Shown here piece by piece: positions 44,388 through 53,847 of a stretch of DNA of 63,080 bases (positions are counted from its first letter, which is position 1; each line of letters begins with the position of its first letter). Source of the stretch: Ligilactobacillus ruminis DSM 20403 = NBRC 102161 (GTDB lineage: Bacteria; Bacillota; Bacilli; Lactobacillales; Lactobacillaceae); the NCBI RefSeq assembly GCF_900113455.1, contig NZ_FOPI01000010.1, positions 12,253 through 75,332 of the forward strand, read 5' to 3'. The position numbers and the translations under genes are program-made. The notes beneath the pieces are model-generated. The model ran no database searches and had not been told where the DNA came from. It saw only the letters and a program-made list of their open reading frames with translations.

Positions 44388-44414
44388 TAAAAATCCCTCA
44401 TGTTTTGTCGATAT
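44388..44414 (+). promoter_or_regulatory. Sigma-28-type promoter for flaG-fliD-fliT-fliS
   Basis: TAAA (44388-44391), 15 bases, then GTCGATAT (44407-44414), about 70 bases before flaG. A longer in-frame reading of flaG from 44400 would run through this promoter, which argues against that start. Confidence 0.78.
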
Positions 44415-44483
44415 AAAAGAGTGGTAAAAGGATTCGGAGTCGTGTCCAGCACTGCTCAGGTTATGTTGAAAGAGGGTAAGAAT

Positions 44484-44942
44484 ATGAACTTAGATGGAAC
44501 GCAAGGAATTCAGCCGCTTCAACCAATGTCCGGGGTTGATCGTGTTCAAAAAATAAATACCAACGTCTATAATCCTGCTGAGAATTCAATCAAAACGAAT
44601 GTCAGTCGCGATCAAGAACATTTGAACGGCTATGAAACATCCAAGCAGAAACAACAAGCCAAAAACGTTCAGTCAGATAGTTCTGATGATATGAATCTGG
44701 ATGAGGAAATGGACTTGTTCAAGGAACAAATCAGCGAAGAACTTGAGAAAATGAATGACAGATTGACGAATAAAAATATCAATCTGGAATTCAAGATGCA
44801 TCAAAGAACGCATCGAATTTACGTTGAAATGGTAGATAAGACAACTAAAAAAGTCATCAAGGAAATTCCTTCCAAAAAGATGCTTGACATGATCGGCAGA
44901 ATTTGGGATGAAATGGGAATTGCAATAGATAAGAAAGGATAG
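44484..44942 (+). CDS. flaG: Flagellar protein FlaG
   Basis: FlaG (152 residues) is recognised from its C-terminal domain (LEFKMHQRTHRIYVEMVDKT, then KEIPSKKMLDMIGRIWDEMG). Its N-terminal half is disordered-looking and charged. FlaG influences filament length in some bacteria. AGAGGG at 44471-44476 fits ATG 44484; an ATG at 44400 overlaps the promoter and is rejected. It is followed directly by fliD. Confidence 0.85.
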   Translation: MNLDGTQGIQPLQPMSGVDRVQKINTNVYNPAENSIKTNVSRDQEHLNGYETSKQKQQAKNVQSDSSDDMNLDEEMDLFKEQISEELEKMNDRLTNKNINLEFKMHQRTHRIYVEMVDKTTKKVIKEIPSKKMLDMIGRIWDEMGIAIDKKG

Positions 44943-44950
44943 TGAATATC

Positions 44951-46420
44951 ATGAGCAGCATTACGACTTCTACAACGGCAGGATCCATCAGTTCTTCAAG
45001 CTATATGGGTCAATATACCGGGATTACTTCTGATACAATTGATCAATTGCTTCAATCAGACGAACTCAGAAAGACCGTTATTCAAAACAAGATTGACAAG
45101 ATTAATACCAAGTCTCAAGCATGGACCGACATCAGTACGCGTTTAAGCAATTTAACAAGCAAGCTTGATGTTTTGCAGGATGAAGCTACTTATCAAACGA
45201 AAAAGGTCACTTCAAGCGATGATACGATAGCAACTATTTCAGGAACTTCAGATTCAATGGAAGGTTCATACGACCTTGTTGTTAAGCAGCTTGCAACTGC
45301 AAGTAAAATTACGGGCGACGTTGTTTCAAAGGCAGACGGGACGACTAAAATTTCGACTAAAGATGCGTTAGGTTATAGCGGCAAGCTGACGATTACGAAT
45401 GCGTCAGCCGACGGAAGCGAATCTAAGACGATTGAATTAGATATTAAAGCTACGGATTCTTTAAAAGACATCGCAAATGCCATCAATAATGCCAAGGATC
45501 CTTCAGACAAGGAAGGAACAAAGAGTGCCGGGCTCAAGGCTACGATTGTCAACAACCAGCTTGTCGTCACATCGGAGGAGATGGGTGACAGGAAATTGAC
45601 AATCGGCGGTGACCTCAAGGACAAGCTAGGATTCGCTGATAATGTCGTGAAGAGGACGAAGGGACAGAGTGCAGAGTTCACGCTGGATGGCATTGACATG
45701 ACAAGAAACAGCAACAGTCCGACTGACGTTGTCGATGGTGTTACGCTTAATTTCAAAAAAGCTGATGCCTCTAAAACGATTACGCTTGGTTTGACGAATG
45801 ATACGGATAAGGAATTATCTGCCGTCAAAGATTTCGTCAGCCAGTATAACAGCGTTATGAGTTTTCTTAGCGAGAAGATGGACGTTGGCGATCCTTCCAA
45901 ATCTGACAATACGACTGGTGCTTTGGCCGGGGATTCAACTTTGATTTCGCTTCAATCGAAGCTGCAAAGCATGGTTCTAGGCGGTAAGTCAGTCAATGGC
46001 GTCAGTGCATCAACGCTTGGACTGAGCGTTGATCGAAACGGAACGTTATCGCTTGACGAAACGAAGTTTAAAGCACAGCTTGCAAAAGATCCTAATTCGG
46101 TTAAAGACTTCTTCTTCAAGGATACTTCTGATAAATATTCCACAGAAAAGACAGGGACAGGTTATACGGCTGATTTCAAAGCAGTAATTGATCAGTATAC
46201 TTCAACCAAGTCAGGCAGCGAAGGCGTCATTTCTTTGCGCAAGTCATCGTATCAAAGTGAAATCAAGGACTACAACAAGCAGATTGAACGAATAACGGAA
46301 CAGATTGCAACAAAGCGTGCACGCTACGTCACGATGTTTACCAATCTGGATGCAGCAATCGGAAACTTGCAGTCGCAATTTTCTTACTTCCAGTCTCAAA
46401 ACTCATCAAGAAATAGTTAG
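44951..46420 (+). CDS. fliD: Filament cap protein FliD
   Basis: FliD (489 residues) caps the filament and folds flagellin at its tip. An N-terminal GITSDTIDQLLQSDELRKTV with NKIDKINTKSQAWTDISTRL is a clear FliD_N domain. FliD_C follows, ending in the coiled coil YNKQIERITEQIATKRARYV and a final QFSYFQSQNS. ATG 44951 after AAAGGAT is preferred to a GTG 9 bases upstream. Confidence 0.94.
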   Translation: MSSITTSTTAGSISSSSYMGQYTGITSDTIDQLLQSDELRKTVIQNKIDKINTKSQAWTDISTRLSNLTSKLDVLQDEATYQTKKVTSSDDTIATISGTSDSMEGSYDLVVKQLATASKITGDVVSKADGTTKISTKDALGYSGKLTITNASADGSESKTIELDIKATDSLKDIANAINNAKDPSDKEGTKSAGLKATIVNNQLVVTSEEMGDRKLTIGGDLKDKLGFADNVVKRTKGQSAEFTLDGIDMTRNSNSPTDVVDGVTLNFKKADASKTITLGLTNDTDKELSAVKDFVSQYNSVMSFLSEKMDVGDPSKSDNTTGALAGDSTLISLQSKLQSMVLGGKSVNGVSASTLGLSVDRNGTLSLDETKFKAQLAKDPNSVKDFFFKDTSDKYSTEKTGTGYTADFKAVIDQYTSTKSGSEGVISLRKSSYQSEIKDYNKQIERITEQIATKRARYVTMFTNLDAAIGNLQSQFSYFQSQNSSRNS

Positions 46421-46441
46421 TCAGTCAGAGGGTGTTGATTT

Positions 46442-46774
46442 ATGGCGGATAAAAAAGAAACGATGGCTTTTCTTCAAGCAGTCCTTGACAATCTTGAAGA
46501 ATGCGACAAAAAGCTTTCTTCAATTGAAGATGTTATTCAAAAGAATGCAAAACTTCTTGAGAGAAGAGAAGCGCTTGATTTTTCTGCATTAAGTTCCGAC
46601 GAAGCTCAATTAGTTGACAAAATTAATGCCAAATATCAGGAATTAATGATTTGGACTGAAGATCAAAAAGTTGACGTATCGCGTGAAATCGGAAGATTGA
46701 CTCAAGCAGAACAGTTGGCAAAAGGTTACGTTGACGATAAAGAACTTTCTTCAAGAATTGAACTTTACTATTAA
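46442..46774 (+). CDS. fliT: FliT-like flagellar chaperone
   Basis: This 110-residue all-helical, charged protein lies between fliD and fliS, where FliT, the FliD chaperone, is expected. It begins MADKKETMAFLQAVLDNLEE and ends in LSSRIELYY. FliT proteins share little sequence, so the call rests on size, helical pattern and position. Confidence 0.7.
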   Translation: MADKKETMAFLQAVLDNLEECDKKLSSIEDVIQKNAKLLERREALDFSALSSDEAQLVDKINAKYQELMIWTEDQKVDVSREIGRLTQAEQLAKGYVDDKELSSRIELYY

Positions 46775-46788
46775 ACAAGGAGGAAGAG

Positions 46789-47163
46789 ATGACAAATCCT
46801 TACGCTAGTCATAAAAATGATTATCTGAGAAATCAGGTGATGAGTGCTTCTCCTAATAAGCTGATCGAAATGCTGATTGAGGGTGCGATTAAAAGCATCA
46901 AGAAAGCTGAGATGGCAATCGAGGATAAAAAAATCGAAGCAGCAAACAATGAAATCGTTCATGCGCAAGACATTGTGGATGAATTAAAGTTCAGCGTTAA
47001 TAAAGAAATTGAAGGTGACATTCCGCAACAGCTGATTTCAACATATGATGTTGTTGAGCAGGAATTGATTCAGGCTAACATTCATAAAGACAAAAATCAT
47101 CTTGAAATTGCGTTGACGATGTTGAACGAGCTGCTCGATGCTTGGAAGCAGATTACTAAATAA
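46789..47163 (+). CDS. fliS: Flagellin export chaperone FliS
   Basis: FliS (124 residues) binds the C-terminus of flagellin before export. The N-terminal NPYASHKNDYLRNQVMSASP followed by NKLIEMLIEGAIKSIKKA is the FliS signature. The four-helix pattern is complete. It starts at ATG after AAGGAGGAAG. It is the last gene of the late flagellar unit, followed by a terminator. Confidence 0.95.
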   Translation: MTNPYASHKNDYLRNQVMSASPNKLIEMLIEGAIKSIKKAEMAIEDKKIEAANNEIVHAQDIVDELKFSVNKEIEGDIPQQLISTYDVVEQELIQANIHKDKNHLEIALTMLNELLDAWKQITK

Positions 47164-47169
47164 GAGAAG

Positions 47170-47201
47170 GGCGGAAGATTTTTTTCTTCCGTCTTTTGTT
47201 T
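47170..47201 (+). terminator. Terminator after fliS
   Basis: GGCGGAAGA (47170-47178) pairs with TCTTCCGTC (47185-47193) with one G-T pair around a T6 loop, then TTTTGTTT. It separates the flagellar genes from the glycan cluster. Confidence 0.85.
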
Positions 47202-47230
47202 AGATTATGTTTGAATTCTTAATGATTTAA

Positions 47231-47260
47231 TTTACATAAAATGGTTAAGAGTTTTACATA
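47231..47260 (+). promoter_or_regulatory. Weak candidate promoter of the glycan cluster
   Basis: TTTACA (47231-47236), 18 bases, TACATA (47255-47260), about 75 bases before the first cluster gene. No sigma-28-type site was found here. Other AT-rich alternatives exist in the same 170-base gap. Confidence 0.25.
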
Positions 47261-47333
47261 AACAGGGATTAGAAAATTAACAATTTTATCAGACAATATA
47301 TTTAACGCAAACTGATGGTACGGAGGAAATCAA

Positions 47334-48896
47334 ATGATCAAAGACAAAGAGATGGGGAAAAAACTGTTAGAAAGCATCGAGACATTGAACGAAGCAGCTT
47401 ACGAGCTTTATTCGATGGTTTTAAATGATAACGAAAGGTTAGATGATTTCGTTAAAACGATGCAGGCACTGTTGATCGGAATCAAGGGAAACGTCACCGG
47501 TTTGGTTGTCGAAGAACCAGCACTAAAATGTAATCTGTTAGTTGACAACGCTTTGGACACGTTGGAAAAACTTGGTGAAATCAGCGAAAAAAAGAGAAAA
47601 CTCGGAATAATCAAAAATGAACTGATTCCTGAAATCGGTGAAACATACGTTGATTTGTTGTTTTGGGGCGGATGCTTCCCTGATCCTGACGCAATGTTTG
47701 AATATTACAACAATCAGATGAAAGAGTTTTATCCTGCACCAGAAACGAATAAAGGTCGCTATCGTTATGATTTGTCTGTTGCAGTGATGGCAAATACCGA
47801 GGTCGAACAAGTTGAAAAATGCCTAAAATCCTTAAATGCAGCAGTTCCTGAAGAATTGAGATGCGAATACGTTTTGTTCAATGACGGTGCAGGGGAAAAA
47901 GTTGCAAAGTATTTCGATGGACTTGCGGATAAGAATGTCAAGGTCATTAACTATAAGTATCAAACAAATGCCCCAAGCGTAATATATCAGCTGGTTGAAG
48001 GCAAAGACGTCTTGTTTTTGACGACAGAAAACGTTTTGTCGAAAACGGCAGTTTCCAACATGATGAAATGCTTGACATCGGATAAAAAAATCGGTGCCGT
48101 CTGTCCTGCATTCGTTGAAGAAGACAAACTTGATGATACCGAAAGCAATGAGTATCTGTGGCATCAAAAATCAGAATTGAACACGGACGTTGTTTTAGCC
48201 CCATCAAGCGAAATCTTGATGCCGACGATGCTTGGAGCATATTTCCCGTTTATGGCAAAACGATATACGGAATTTTCAAGCAAGGCAATGTCTTTGATTG
48301 GTCGAAGAAACGGTAAAATTCTGTATGAGGCTGGGGATGCTTTGGCATACAGAGTTCATAAAGAAAAGGACGAAGACATCGTTTTGGAAGGAATCAAGCA
48401 ATTTGAGCGAATCATGGGAATCAACCCGATGCTTGAACAAGATGTTGATCAAGATTTGCTGTCTGGACTTGATTTTAAAAATAAGGAAAAAAGAGTCGAT
48501 ATTTTAGGAATCAACAGCAGCTTCGGAATCAATCTGTTAGCGATTCAAGATCGTGTCAGAGAAGAATCAAAAAATCTTCGGACAAATATCTATAGTCTCA
48601 ATGAAGAAGAAGCCTATGAGCGCGATCTTGGGACAATTTCCAAAAAGAGTCGATTCATTTCTGATTGGGATAAAGACTTTGACAAATGTTTCCCGAATGC
48701 TCGCTTTGATTATATCGTGATGGAAAAGACCAACGATAAATTGCTTGATTTAATGTTGTTGCTCAAGCTGCTTGAACGTTTAAAAGATGGCGGTTCCCTG
48801 GCAATTCATACGGCAGAGGAAATGCCGCTCAGCGATTATGAGCCGAGAAAAGTTGTGGGAGACTGGCAGATTTTGTATAAACAGAGTGATGAATAG
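47334..48896 (+). CDS. Multidomain protein with central GT2-like glycosyltransferase domain
   Basis: This 520-residue protein has three parts. Residues 1-135 are helical and unassigned. Residues about 145-345 form a GT2-like Rossmann domain (LSVAVMANTEVEQVEKCLKS, VEGKDVLFLTTENVLS) with a weak DxD-like site. Residues about 395-515 resemble a SAM-methyltransferase fold (VDILGINSSFGINLL; FDYIVMEKTNDKLL) but lack the usual glycine-rich motif. ATG follows ACGGAGGAAA. It opens the glycan cluster, and its small downstream gap suggests an operon with the next genes. The C-terminal assignment is tentative. Confidence 0.62.
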   Translation: MIKDKEMGKKLLESIETLNEAAYELYSMVLNDNERLDDFVKTMQALLIGIKGNVTGLVVEEPALKCNLLVDNALDTLEKLGEISEKKRKLGIIKNELIPEIGETYVDLLFWGGCFPDPDAMFEYYNNQMKEFYPAPETNKGRYRYDLSVAVMANTEVEQVEKCLKSLNAAVPEELRCEYVLFNDGAGEKVAKYFDGLADKNVKVINYKYQTNAPSVIYQLVEGKDVLFLTTENVLSKTAVSNMMKCLTSDKKIGAVCPAFVEEDKLDDTESNEYLWHQKSELNTDVVLAPSSEILMPTMLGAYFPFMAKRYTEFSSKAMSLIGRRNGKILYEAGDALAYRVHKEKDEDIVLEGIKQFERIMGINPMLEQDVDQDLLSGLDFKNKEKRVDILGINSSFGINLLAIQDRVREESKNLRTNIYSLNEEEAYERDLGTISKKSRFISDWDKDFDKCFPNARFDYIVMEKTNDKLLDLMLLLKLLERLKDGGSLAIHTAEEMPLSDYEPRKVVGDWQILYKQSDE

Positions 48897-48898
48897 TT

Positions 48899-50395
48899 AT
48901 GAGAGCAAAAGTTAAGCAGAAAATACTCAAAACAGTTGATAAACTGGTTGAATACAACGAAACTTTGGAAAAATTCAGAGGCTCAAGCAAGTATTTGTTT
49001 GATAAAATTTTGCGTGAATGTAATAAATTGGTTGATGAGATTGACATATCCGATTGTTCGTTTGAAGAAGATGAAGCATTGGGAGAATACAAGAAATTGA
49101 TTAATTCACCGGAGTATGATGCGGACTTAATCAAAAAAGCGCTTGACGTATTTTTTCAGCAAATTCAAGAGGAAAACGAAATTTATCGCGTTTTGTTTTT
49201 GCCATATAAGTATTCCATGTGGGATTCTTTTGCAAGTATCTTTGAAGCAGCCAAAGAAGACGAAAATTGTGAAGCCTATGTGATGCCTATTCCATACTAT
49301 GATAAAGATCAAGAAGGCAATTTTACTGAAATTCATGATGAATCGGGATCGTATCCGGATGATATAGGAATCATTTCATGGCAAGACAATCAGGTTGATG
49401 AAATAGATCCAGATGTTATTTTTATCCATAATCCGTATGATGGAAATAATCGGGTAACAAGCATTCATCCAAAATATTATACAAACAAATTGGTGTGCAA
49501 AGATCGAGTCGTGATTTACGTGCCGTATTACGTATCTTATACGGAAGATAAGAAAGTTATGGTCACCATGGGTGGAGCTGAGTTTTATTCAGATTATGTG
49601 ATAATGCAGTCGGAATGGTATAAAAAACAATTTGAGCAAATTTTGAGCGATTACAAAAAATCTGACGATGATCTCAATGATTTGATTGCTTTTTATGACA
49701 ACGGCAATAAGTTTGTAGTGTTGGGCAATCCTAAATATGACAAAATAAGGAGTCTGGAAAAATCTGAATATCCGTTGAGGGATGATTGGAAAGAAAAAAT
49801 ATTTGATGAATCGGACAATAAAAAGTTCACAATTTTGTTGGATACAACCCTTGAAATATTGCTTAAACAAAGAGAGAAGACGTTGGATAAAATTGGAGAC
49901 GTTATTGATTTCTTTGAAAAACGTGATGATATTGCATTGATTTGGCGTCCTCATCCGTTTATTAAGCCTACGCTCAGAAAGATGTGTCCGGAGTTGATTC
50001 CGACATATGTTAAGTTGGTCGATTGTTGCAAAAATCTTGACAATTGTATCTTTGACGACACGAACGACATGCATACAGCAATTGCATGGTCTGATGCTTT
50101 CATGGGAAAATATGGCAGCATGATTGAACTTTATCGAGTCACAAAAAAGCCGACCATCATGCTTGAAATCGGTGAGAAGACTAATTTTGAGTCTGACGGA
50201 ATATATGACGAAGAAGTTCTGAAAGCAAATGTTTCTAATTGTCAGGTAATCAGAGAAAAAGACTACGGATTGGGTAATCTGATTGATTTTTCCATGAAAT
50301 ATCACAAAAATGAAGAGAAAAACGTGATAAAGCTGACTGATGGCAAGAAGATATATGATTTTGCGATTAAGGCTGCCAAAATTAAAATGAAGTAA
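48899..50395 (+). CDS. CDP-glycerol glycerophosphotransferase-like protein, copy 1
   Basis: This 498-residue cytoplasmic protein resembles the CDP-glycerol:polyol-phosphate transferase family, which moves a phosphoalcohol from a CDP carrier to a glycan. It shows [38 protein letters not shown] and [13 protein letters not shown]; the RPHP motif is typical of the family. The N-terminal 90 residues are helical. It is paralogous to the protein at 51519-52982. The gene starts 2 bases after the previous stop. The transferred group may not be glycerol. Confidence 0.7.
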   Translation: MRAKVKQKILKTVDKLVEYNETLEKFRGSSKYLFDKILRECNKLVDEIDISDCSFEEDEALGEYKKLINSPEYDADLIKKALDVFFQQIQEENEIYRVLFLPYKYSMWDSFASIFEAAKEDENCEAYVMPIPYYDKDQEGNFTEIHDESGSYPDDIGIISWQDNQVDEIDPDVIFIHNPYDGNNRVTSIHPKYYTNKLVCKDRVVIYVPYYVSYTEDKKVMVTMGGAEFYSDYVIMQSEWYKKQFEQILSDYKKSDDDLNDLIAFYDNGNKFVVLGNPKYDKIRSLEKSEYPLRDDWKEKIFDESDNKKFTILLDTTLEILLKQREKTLDKIGDVIDFFEKRDDIALIWRPHPFIKPTLRKMCPELIPTYVKLVDCCKNLDNCIFDDTNDMHTAIAWSDAFMGKYGSMIELYRVTKKPTIMLEIGEKTNFESDGIYDEEVLKANVSNCQVIREKDYGLGNLIDFSMKYHKNEEKNVIKLTDGKKIYDFAIKAAKIKMK

Positions 50396-50418
50396 CGGTA
50401 TTCAGGAGGTGTTTTCTT

Positions 50419-51492
50419 TTGATTAATTTTACAGTTGGTCCGGTAATGAGTAGCAAAGAAATTTTGGAAATAGGCGGACAGCAAATTCCATATTTTAGAA
50501 CATCAGAATTTTCAGAAGTTATGTTTGAGAACGAAAAACTAATGAGTAAATTTGCTAAAGCGCCAACCGATTCACGGACGGTTTTCATTACTGGTTCAGG
50601 AACCGCTGCAATGGAAGCGGCAGTGATGAATGTTTTTGATGGGCATGATAAAGTGTTGATCGTTGATGGGGGAAGCTTTGGTCATCGTTTCGTTCAATTG
50701 TGCGAGGTTCATCATATTCCTTATGAAACTGTCATTCCGAAAGAAGGGTACAGCGTAACGGAAGAACAGCTTTCAAATTTTGATAACAAAGGTTTTACCG
50801 GATTTTTGGTCAATTTGGATGAAACATCAAAGGGAGTATTGTACGACATTGGTGTTATCAGTGATTTTTGCAAACGAAACAACTTGTTTTTAGTCGTTGA
50901 TTCAATCAGCTCGTTTCTATGCGACGAATTTGACATGGATAAACTAAATGTTCAAGTCATGATAACTGGATCACAAAAAGCCCTCGCATGCCCTCCTGGA
51001 GTGTCAATGATTGTTTTAAGTCCAAAAGCTGTAGAACGTGTTTACTCAAAAGAAGTTGAAAGCATGTATTTTGATTTAAAATCAGCTCTTAAAAATGGTG
51101 AACGGGGACAAACACCCTTTACTCCTGCGGTTGGAATTTTATTGCAAATTAATGATAGATTAAAGCAAATCGAAAAAAACGGCGGCGTGGATCAGGAAAT
51201 TATTCATACGGCGGCAATTGCAAAAGATTTTAGAGAAAAAATCGAATCTTTGCCTTTTGAAATTACTTCAAAATCACTTTCAAATGCGGTTACTCCGCTC
51301 CATCCTTTAAATGTTTCAGCGTACGAGATTTTCAAACGACTTAAGAATGAATACGGAATCTGGGTTTGCCCAAATGGCGGTGAACTTTCAGAAAAAGTCT
51401 TTCGTGTTGGACATATTGGGTGCTTAACGTTTAAAGATAACGACAAACTTATTGATGCATTTAAAGACATGCAAGGACGCGGTTTGATTTAA
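50419..51492 (+). CDS. Class V aminotransferase (AGT/AEP-transaminase-like), intact copy
   Basis: This 357-residue PLP enzyme belongs to the class V fold that includes alanine-glyoxylate and 2-aminoethylphosphonate transaminases. Key features are FTVGPVMSS at the N-terminus, [15 protein letters not shown] for PLP phosphate contacts, [13 protein letters not shown] with the PLP-ring Asp, and the Schiff-base Lys in [13 protein letters not shown]. The TTG start has AGGAGGTG seven bases upstream. A related but broken gene lies at 58152-59237. It probably interconverts a keto and an amino intermediate of the decoration. Without a PEP mutase gene, an aminoethylphosphonate role is not supported. Confidence 0.8.
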   Translation: MINFTVGPVMSSKEILEIGGQQIPYFRTSEFSEVMFENEKLMSKFAKAPTDSRTVFITGSGTAAMEAAVMNVFDGHDKVLIVDGGSFGHRFVQLCEVHHIPYETVIPKEGYSVTEEQLSNFDNKGFTGFLVNLDETSKGVLYDIGVISDFCKRNNLFLVVDSISSFLCDEFDMDKLNVQVMITGSQKALACPPGVSMIVLSPKAVERVYSKEVESMYFDLKSALKNGERGQTPFTPAVGILLQINDRLKQIEKNGGVDQEIIHTAAIAKDFREKIESLPFEITSKSLSNAVTPLHPLNVSAYEIFKRLKNEYGIWVCPNGGELSEKVFRVGHIGCLTFKDNDKLIDAFKDMQGRGLI

Positions 51493-51518
51493 ACGCAGAT
51501 CAGGGAGGGCTTTTGTAT

Positions 51519-52982
51519 ATGAGAAAGAAAACATCGGAAAAATTGCTAAAATGCGTGGACGATATATTATCCAGCTTGAAGATGTTTCAAAATTTCAAAG
51601 GAAGCAGTTACATTTCAGCAAAAATCAACAAGTTGTGCAGCGATAATCTGGCTGTTTTGGAAGAATGCGCAGACGGCGTTGAGAACAAAGAATATCTTGA
51701 ATTATTGGACAAGTTTAAAGAGTCGGTAAGCAAGATCAATCTTGGAGATGCTGCGGAAATTTCGAAGAGATTAAAAGAATTGATTTCTAAGAGTGTTATT
51801 TATAAGGTTGTTTTTATGCCTTATAAAGCTTCAATGTGGGATTCCCTGGAAAGTGTCTGGATGGCTGCGGACAAGGATAAACGTTGTGAGGCAGTTGTCG
51901 TTCCGATTACATATTATGAATTGGACAGCAACAGGAATCCCGCAAAAAGGGTTAATGAGCGTGAAGAATTCCCTGAATATGTCCCGGTTGTCAATGATGA
52001 AGAATATGACTTGGAGAATGACCGGCCGGATATTATTTACATTCACAATCCTTATGATGATACTAATCTTGTTACACGTGTTGAAAGCAGATATTATTCC
52101 TGGAATCTGAAGAAATATTGTGAAAAGCTTGTATATATTCCATATTACAAGTGGGTTGACGGCGTATCTTCGACATCGTTTAAATCAGCAATGTATTACG
52201 CAGACTATACCGTACAGAGTTCAGATGATGCGGTAAGAAGGTGCATAGAGTCATTTCCGGAATATGCCAAGGAGCTTGGATTGGAAACGATAGAAATCCG
52301 AAATATTATGGAGAATAAGCTTATTAATCTTGGGAGTCCTGAAGTAGATAAAGTCGTTTCATTGAATAATGTCAAACTGCCATATGAATGGAATGGCAAA
52401 GTAGCAAGATTACGAGTTAACGTTTTATATAATACAACGTTAGATGAAATTTTTAAATCCAAGACATTTGATAAAGTTAAAGAGACATTGGCCTTTTTTA
52501 AAGAGAACAGCGAGAAAGCTTTTGTTATTTGGAGACCGCATCCTTTGATGAGGCAGTCTTTAGTATCTATGTTGCCCTATTTGGTGGATGAATACGATGA
52601 GATAATGAGTGAATTTATAAATAGCAGTTACGGGGTGCTTGATACTAATGCGAGCATGCATTATTCAGTGTTTTGGTCTGATATGTGCTATGGTTACAAG
52701 ACGTCAAGTTTGACTGAGCTTTATAAATATACTGGAAAGATTGTTTTGGAAGATGCTCCCAGATTAACAAATTTTGTTTCTAAGTGTAGTGCAGAAAATA
52801 TTTTAAATGAGCTAAAAGAAAACAACGTTGTCAGTGAACCTGATTATTCCCTTGAGAATATTGTTGACATTATCGCTAGCAATGATGAATTGAAATATGG
52901 AAAACATCTTGATTTAGAGAATAGCGGATCCAAAATAAACAACTATATACTAGAAAAAATGTGTCAAGAGGATGAAAACTGA
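51519..52982 (+). CDS. CDP-glycerol glycerophosphotransferase-like protein, copy 2
   Basis: This 487-residue paralog of the protein at 48899-50395 has matching blocks FMPYKASMWDSLESVW, PDIIYIHNPYDDTNLVTR, YIPYYKW and FVIWRPHPLM. Sequence between the blocks has diverged, so the two are old duplicates and may act in sequence on different acceptors. ATG 51519 follows GGGAGGG by 8 bases; TTG 51513 is too close to it. The stop overlaps the licD start by one base. Confidence 0.7.
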   Translation: MRKKTSEKLLKCVDDILSSLKMFQNFKGSSYISAKINKLCSDNLAVLEECADGVENKEYLELLDKFKESVSKINLGDAAEISKRLKELISKSVIYKVVFMPYKASMWDSLESVWMAADKDKRCEAVVVPITYYELDSNRNPAKRVNEREEFPEYVPVVNDEEYDLENDRPDIIYIHNPYDDTNLVTRVESRYYSWNLKKYCEKLVYIPYYKWVDGVSSTSFKSAMYYADYTVQSSDDAVRRCIESFPEYAKELGLETIEIRNIMENKLINLGSPEVDKVVSLNNVKLPYEWNGKVARLRVNVLYNTTLDEIFKSKTFDKVKETLAFFKENSEKAFVIWRPHPLMRQSLVSMLPYLVDEYDEIMSEFINSSYGVLDTNASMHYSVFWSDMCYGYKTSSLTELYKYTGKIVLEDAPRLTNFVSKCSAENILNELKENNVVSEPDYSLENIVDIIASNDELKYGKHLDLENSGSKINNYILEKMCQEDEN

Positions 52983-53824
52983 TGACGGAAAATTTTGAAA
53001 TTACCAAAGACGTATTGGAAAAATTACAGAAAGTTGAATTGGAGATGCTGATTGAAGTTGACCGAATTTGTCGAAAAAATAATATCAATTATTCAATCAT
53101 GTGCGGAACGCTTTTAGGAGCTGTAAGAAACGGTGGTTTTATCCCATGGGATGATGATTGCGACGTTGTTTTTAAGCGAGATGAGTATGAGAAATTTTTT
53201 GAAGCATGCAAAAAGGACTTGGATACTTCAAGATTCTTTTTACAAGAGCATCGAACCGATCCTTATTATTTGTTCGGGTATAGCAAATTAAGGAGAGAGA
53301 ATACCGTATTTGAGAGAACTGGTCAGAGGAACATAAAACAACATGGTGGTATTTTTATGGACTTGTTCATATTTGACAATATTCCCGATGGAACAATGGA
53401 AAGGATATTGAATAAGTTTGAACTTTATGTTATCAGAAATGCACTCAATTCGAAAATATTTAAATATACTTCATATAGTTGGTTTAAAAGGTTGTTTTAC
53501 AGAATGATGGATCTGATTCCTAAAGACAGGTTGTTTGACAGGCTGGACAGAATTCAAAAGAAATACAATGCAAAGGATACGGAACTGTCAAGAGTCTATA
53601 CATGGGGGATTGATGGTAATGCGTTTTTCGGGTATCCCAACAAATTATATGATGATTTATGTGAGCTAGAATTTGAGGGACATAGATTTTTAGCTACAAA
53701 ATATTTTAAAGAACAGTTGATCATTTCATACGGCAAAGACTATATGCAAATGCCACCTGAAGAAGAACGATATCCTCATAACCATGCTAGTGAAATATCT
53801 TTTGGAGACATATTTGATCAGTGA
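52982..53824 (+). CDS. LicD-family phosphotransferase
   Basis: This 280-residue LicD-family protein belongs to a group that transfers phosphocholine or similar phospho-groups from CDP donors to sugars. The nucleotidyltransferase-fold signature is intact: MCGTLLGAVRNGGFIPWDDD, then CDVVFKRDEYEKF. FMDLFIFDNIPDG is also typical. No choline kinase or choline uptake gene is present here. With the cytidylyltransferase encoded next, it could use the cluster's own CDP conjugate. Translation is coupled to the previous gene. Confidence 0.82.
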   Translation: MTENFEITKDVLEKLQKVELEMLIEVDRICRKNNINYSIMCGTLLGAVRNGGFIPWDDDCDVVFKRDEYEKFFEACKKDLDTSRFFLQEHRTDPYYLFGYSKLRRENTVFERTGQRNIKQHGGIFMDLFIFDNIPDGTMERILNKFELYVIRNALNSKIFKYTSYSWFKRLFYRMMDLIPKDRLFDRLDRIQKKYNAKDTELSRVYTWGIDGNAFFGYPNKLYDDLCELEFEGHRFLATKYFKEQLIISYGKDYMQMPPEEERYPHNHASEISFGDIFDQ

Positions 53825-53847
53825 TCGATTTACAAGAGGGTGTTTTT

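Noticed and set aside
52982-53824. Phosphocholine decoration by LicD
   Set aside because: No choline kinase, choline transporter or LicC gene is nearby, and the adjacent cytidylyltransferase is of the TagD type. The donor is left open.
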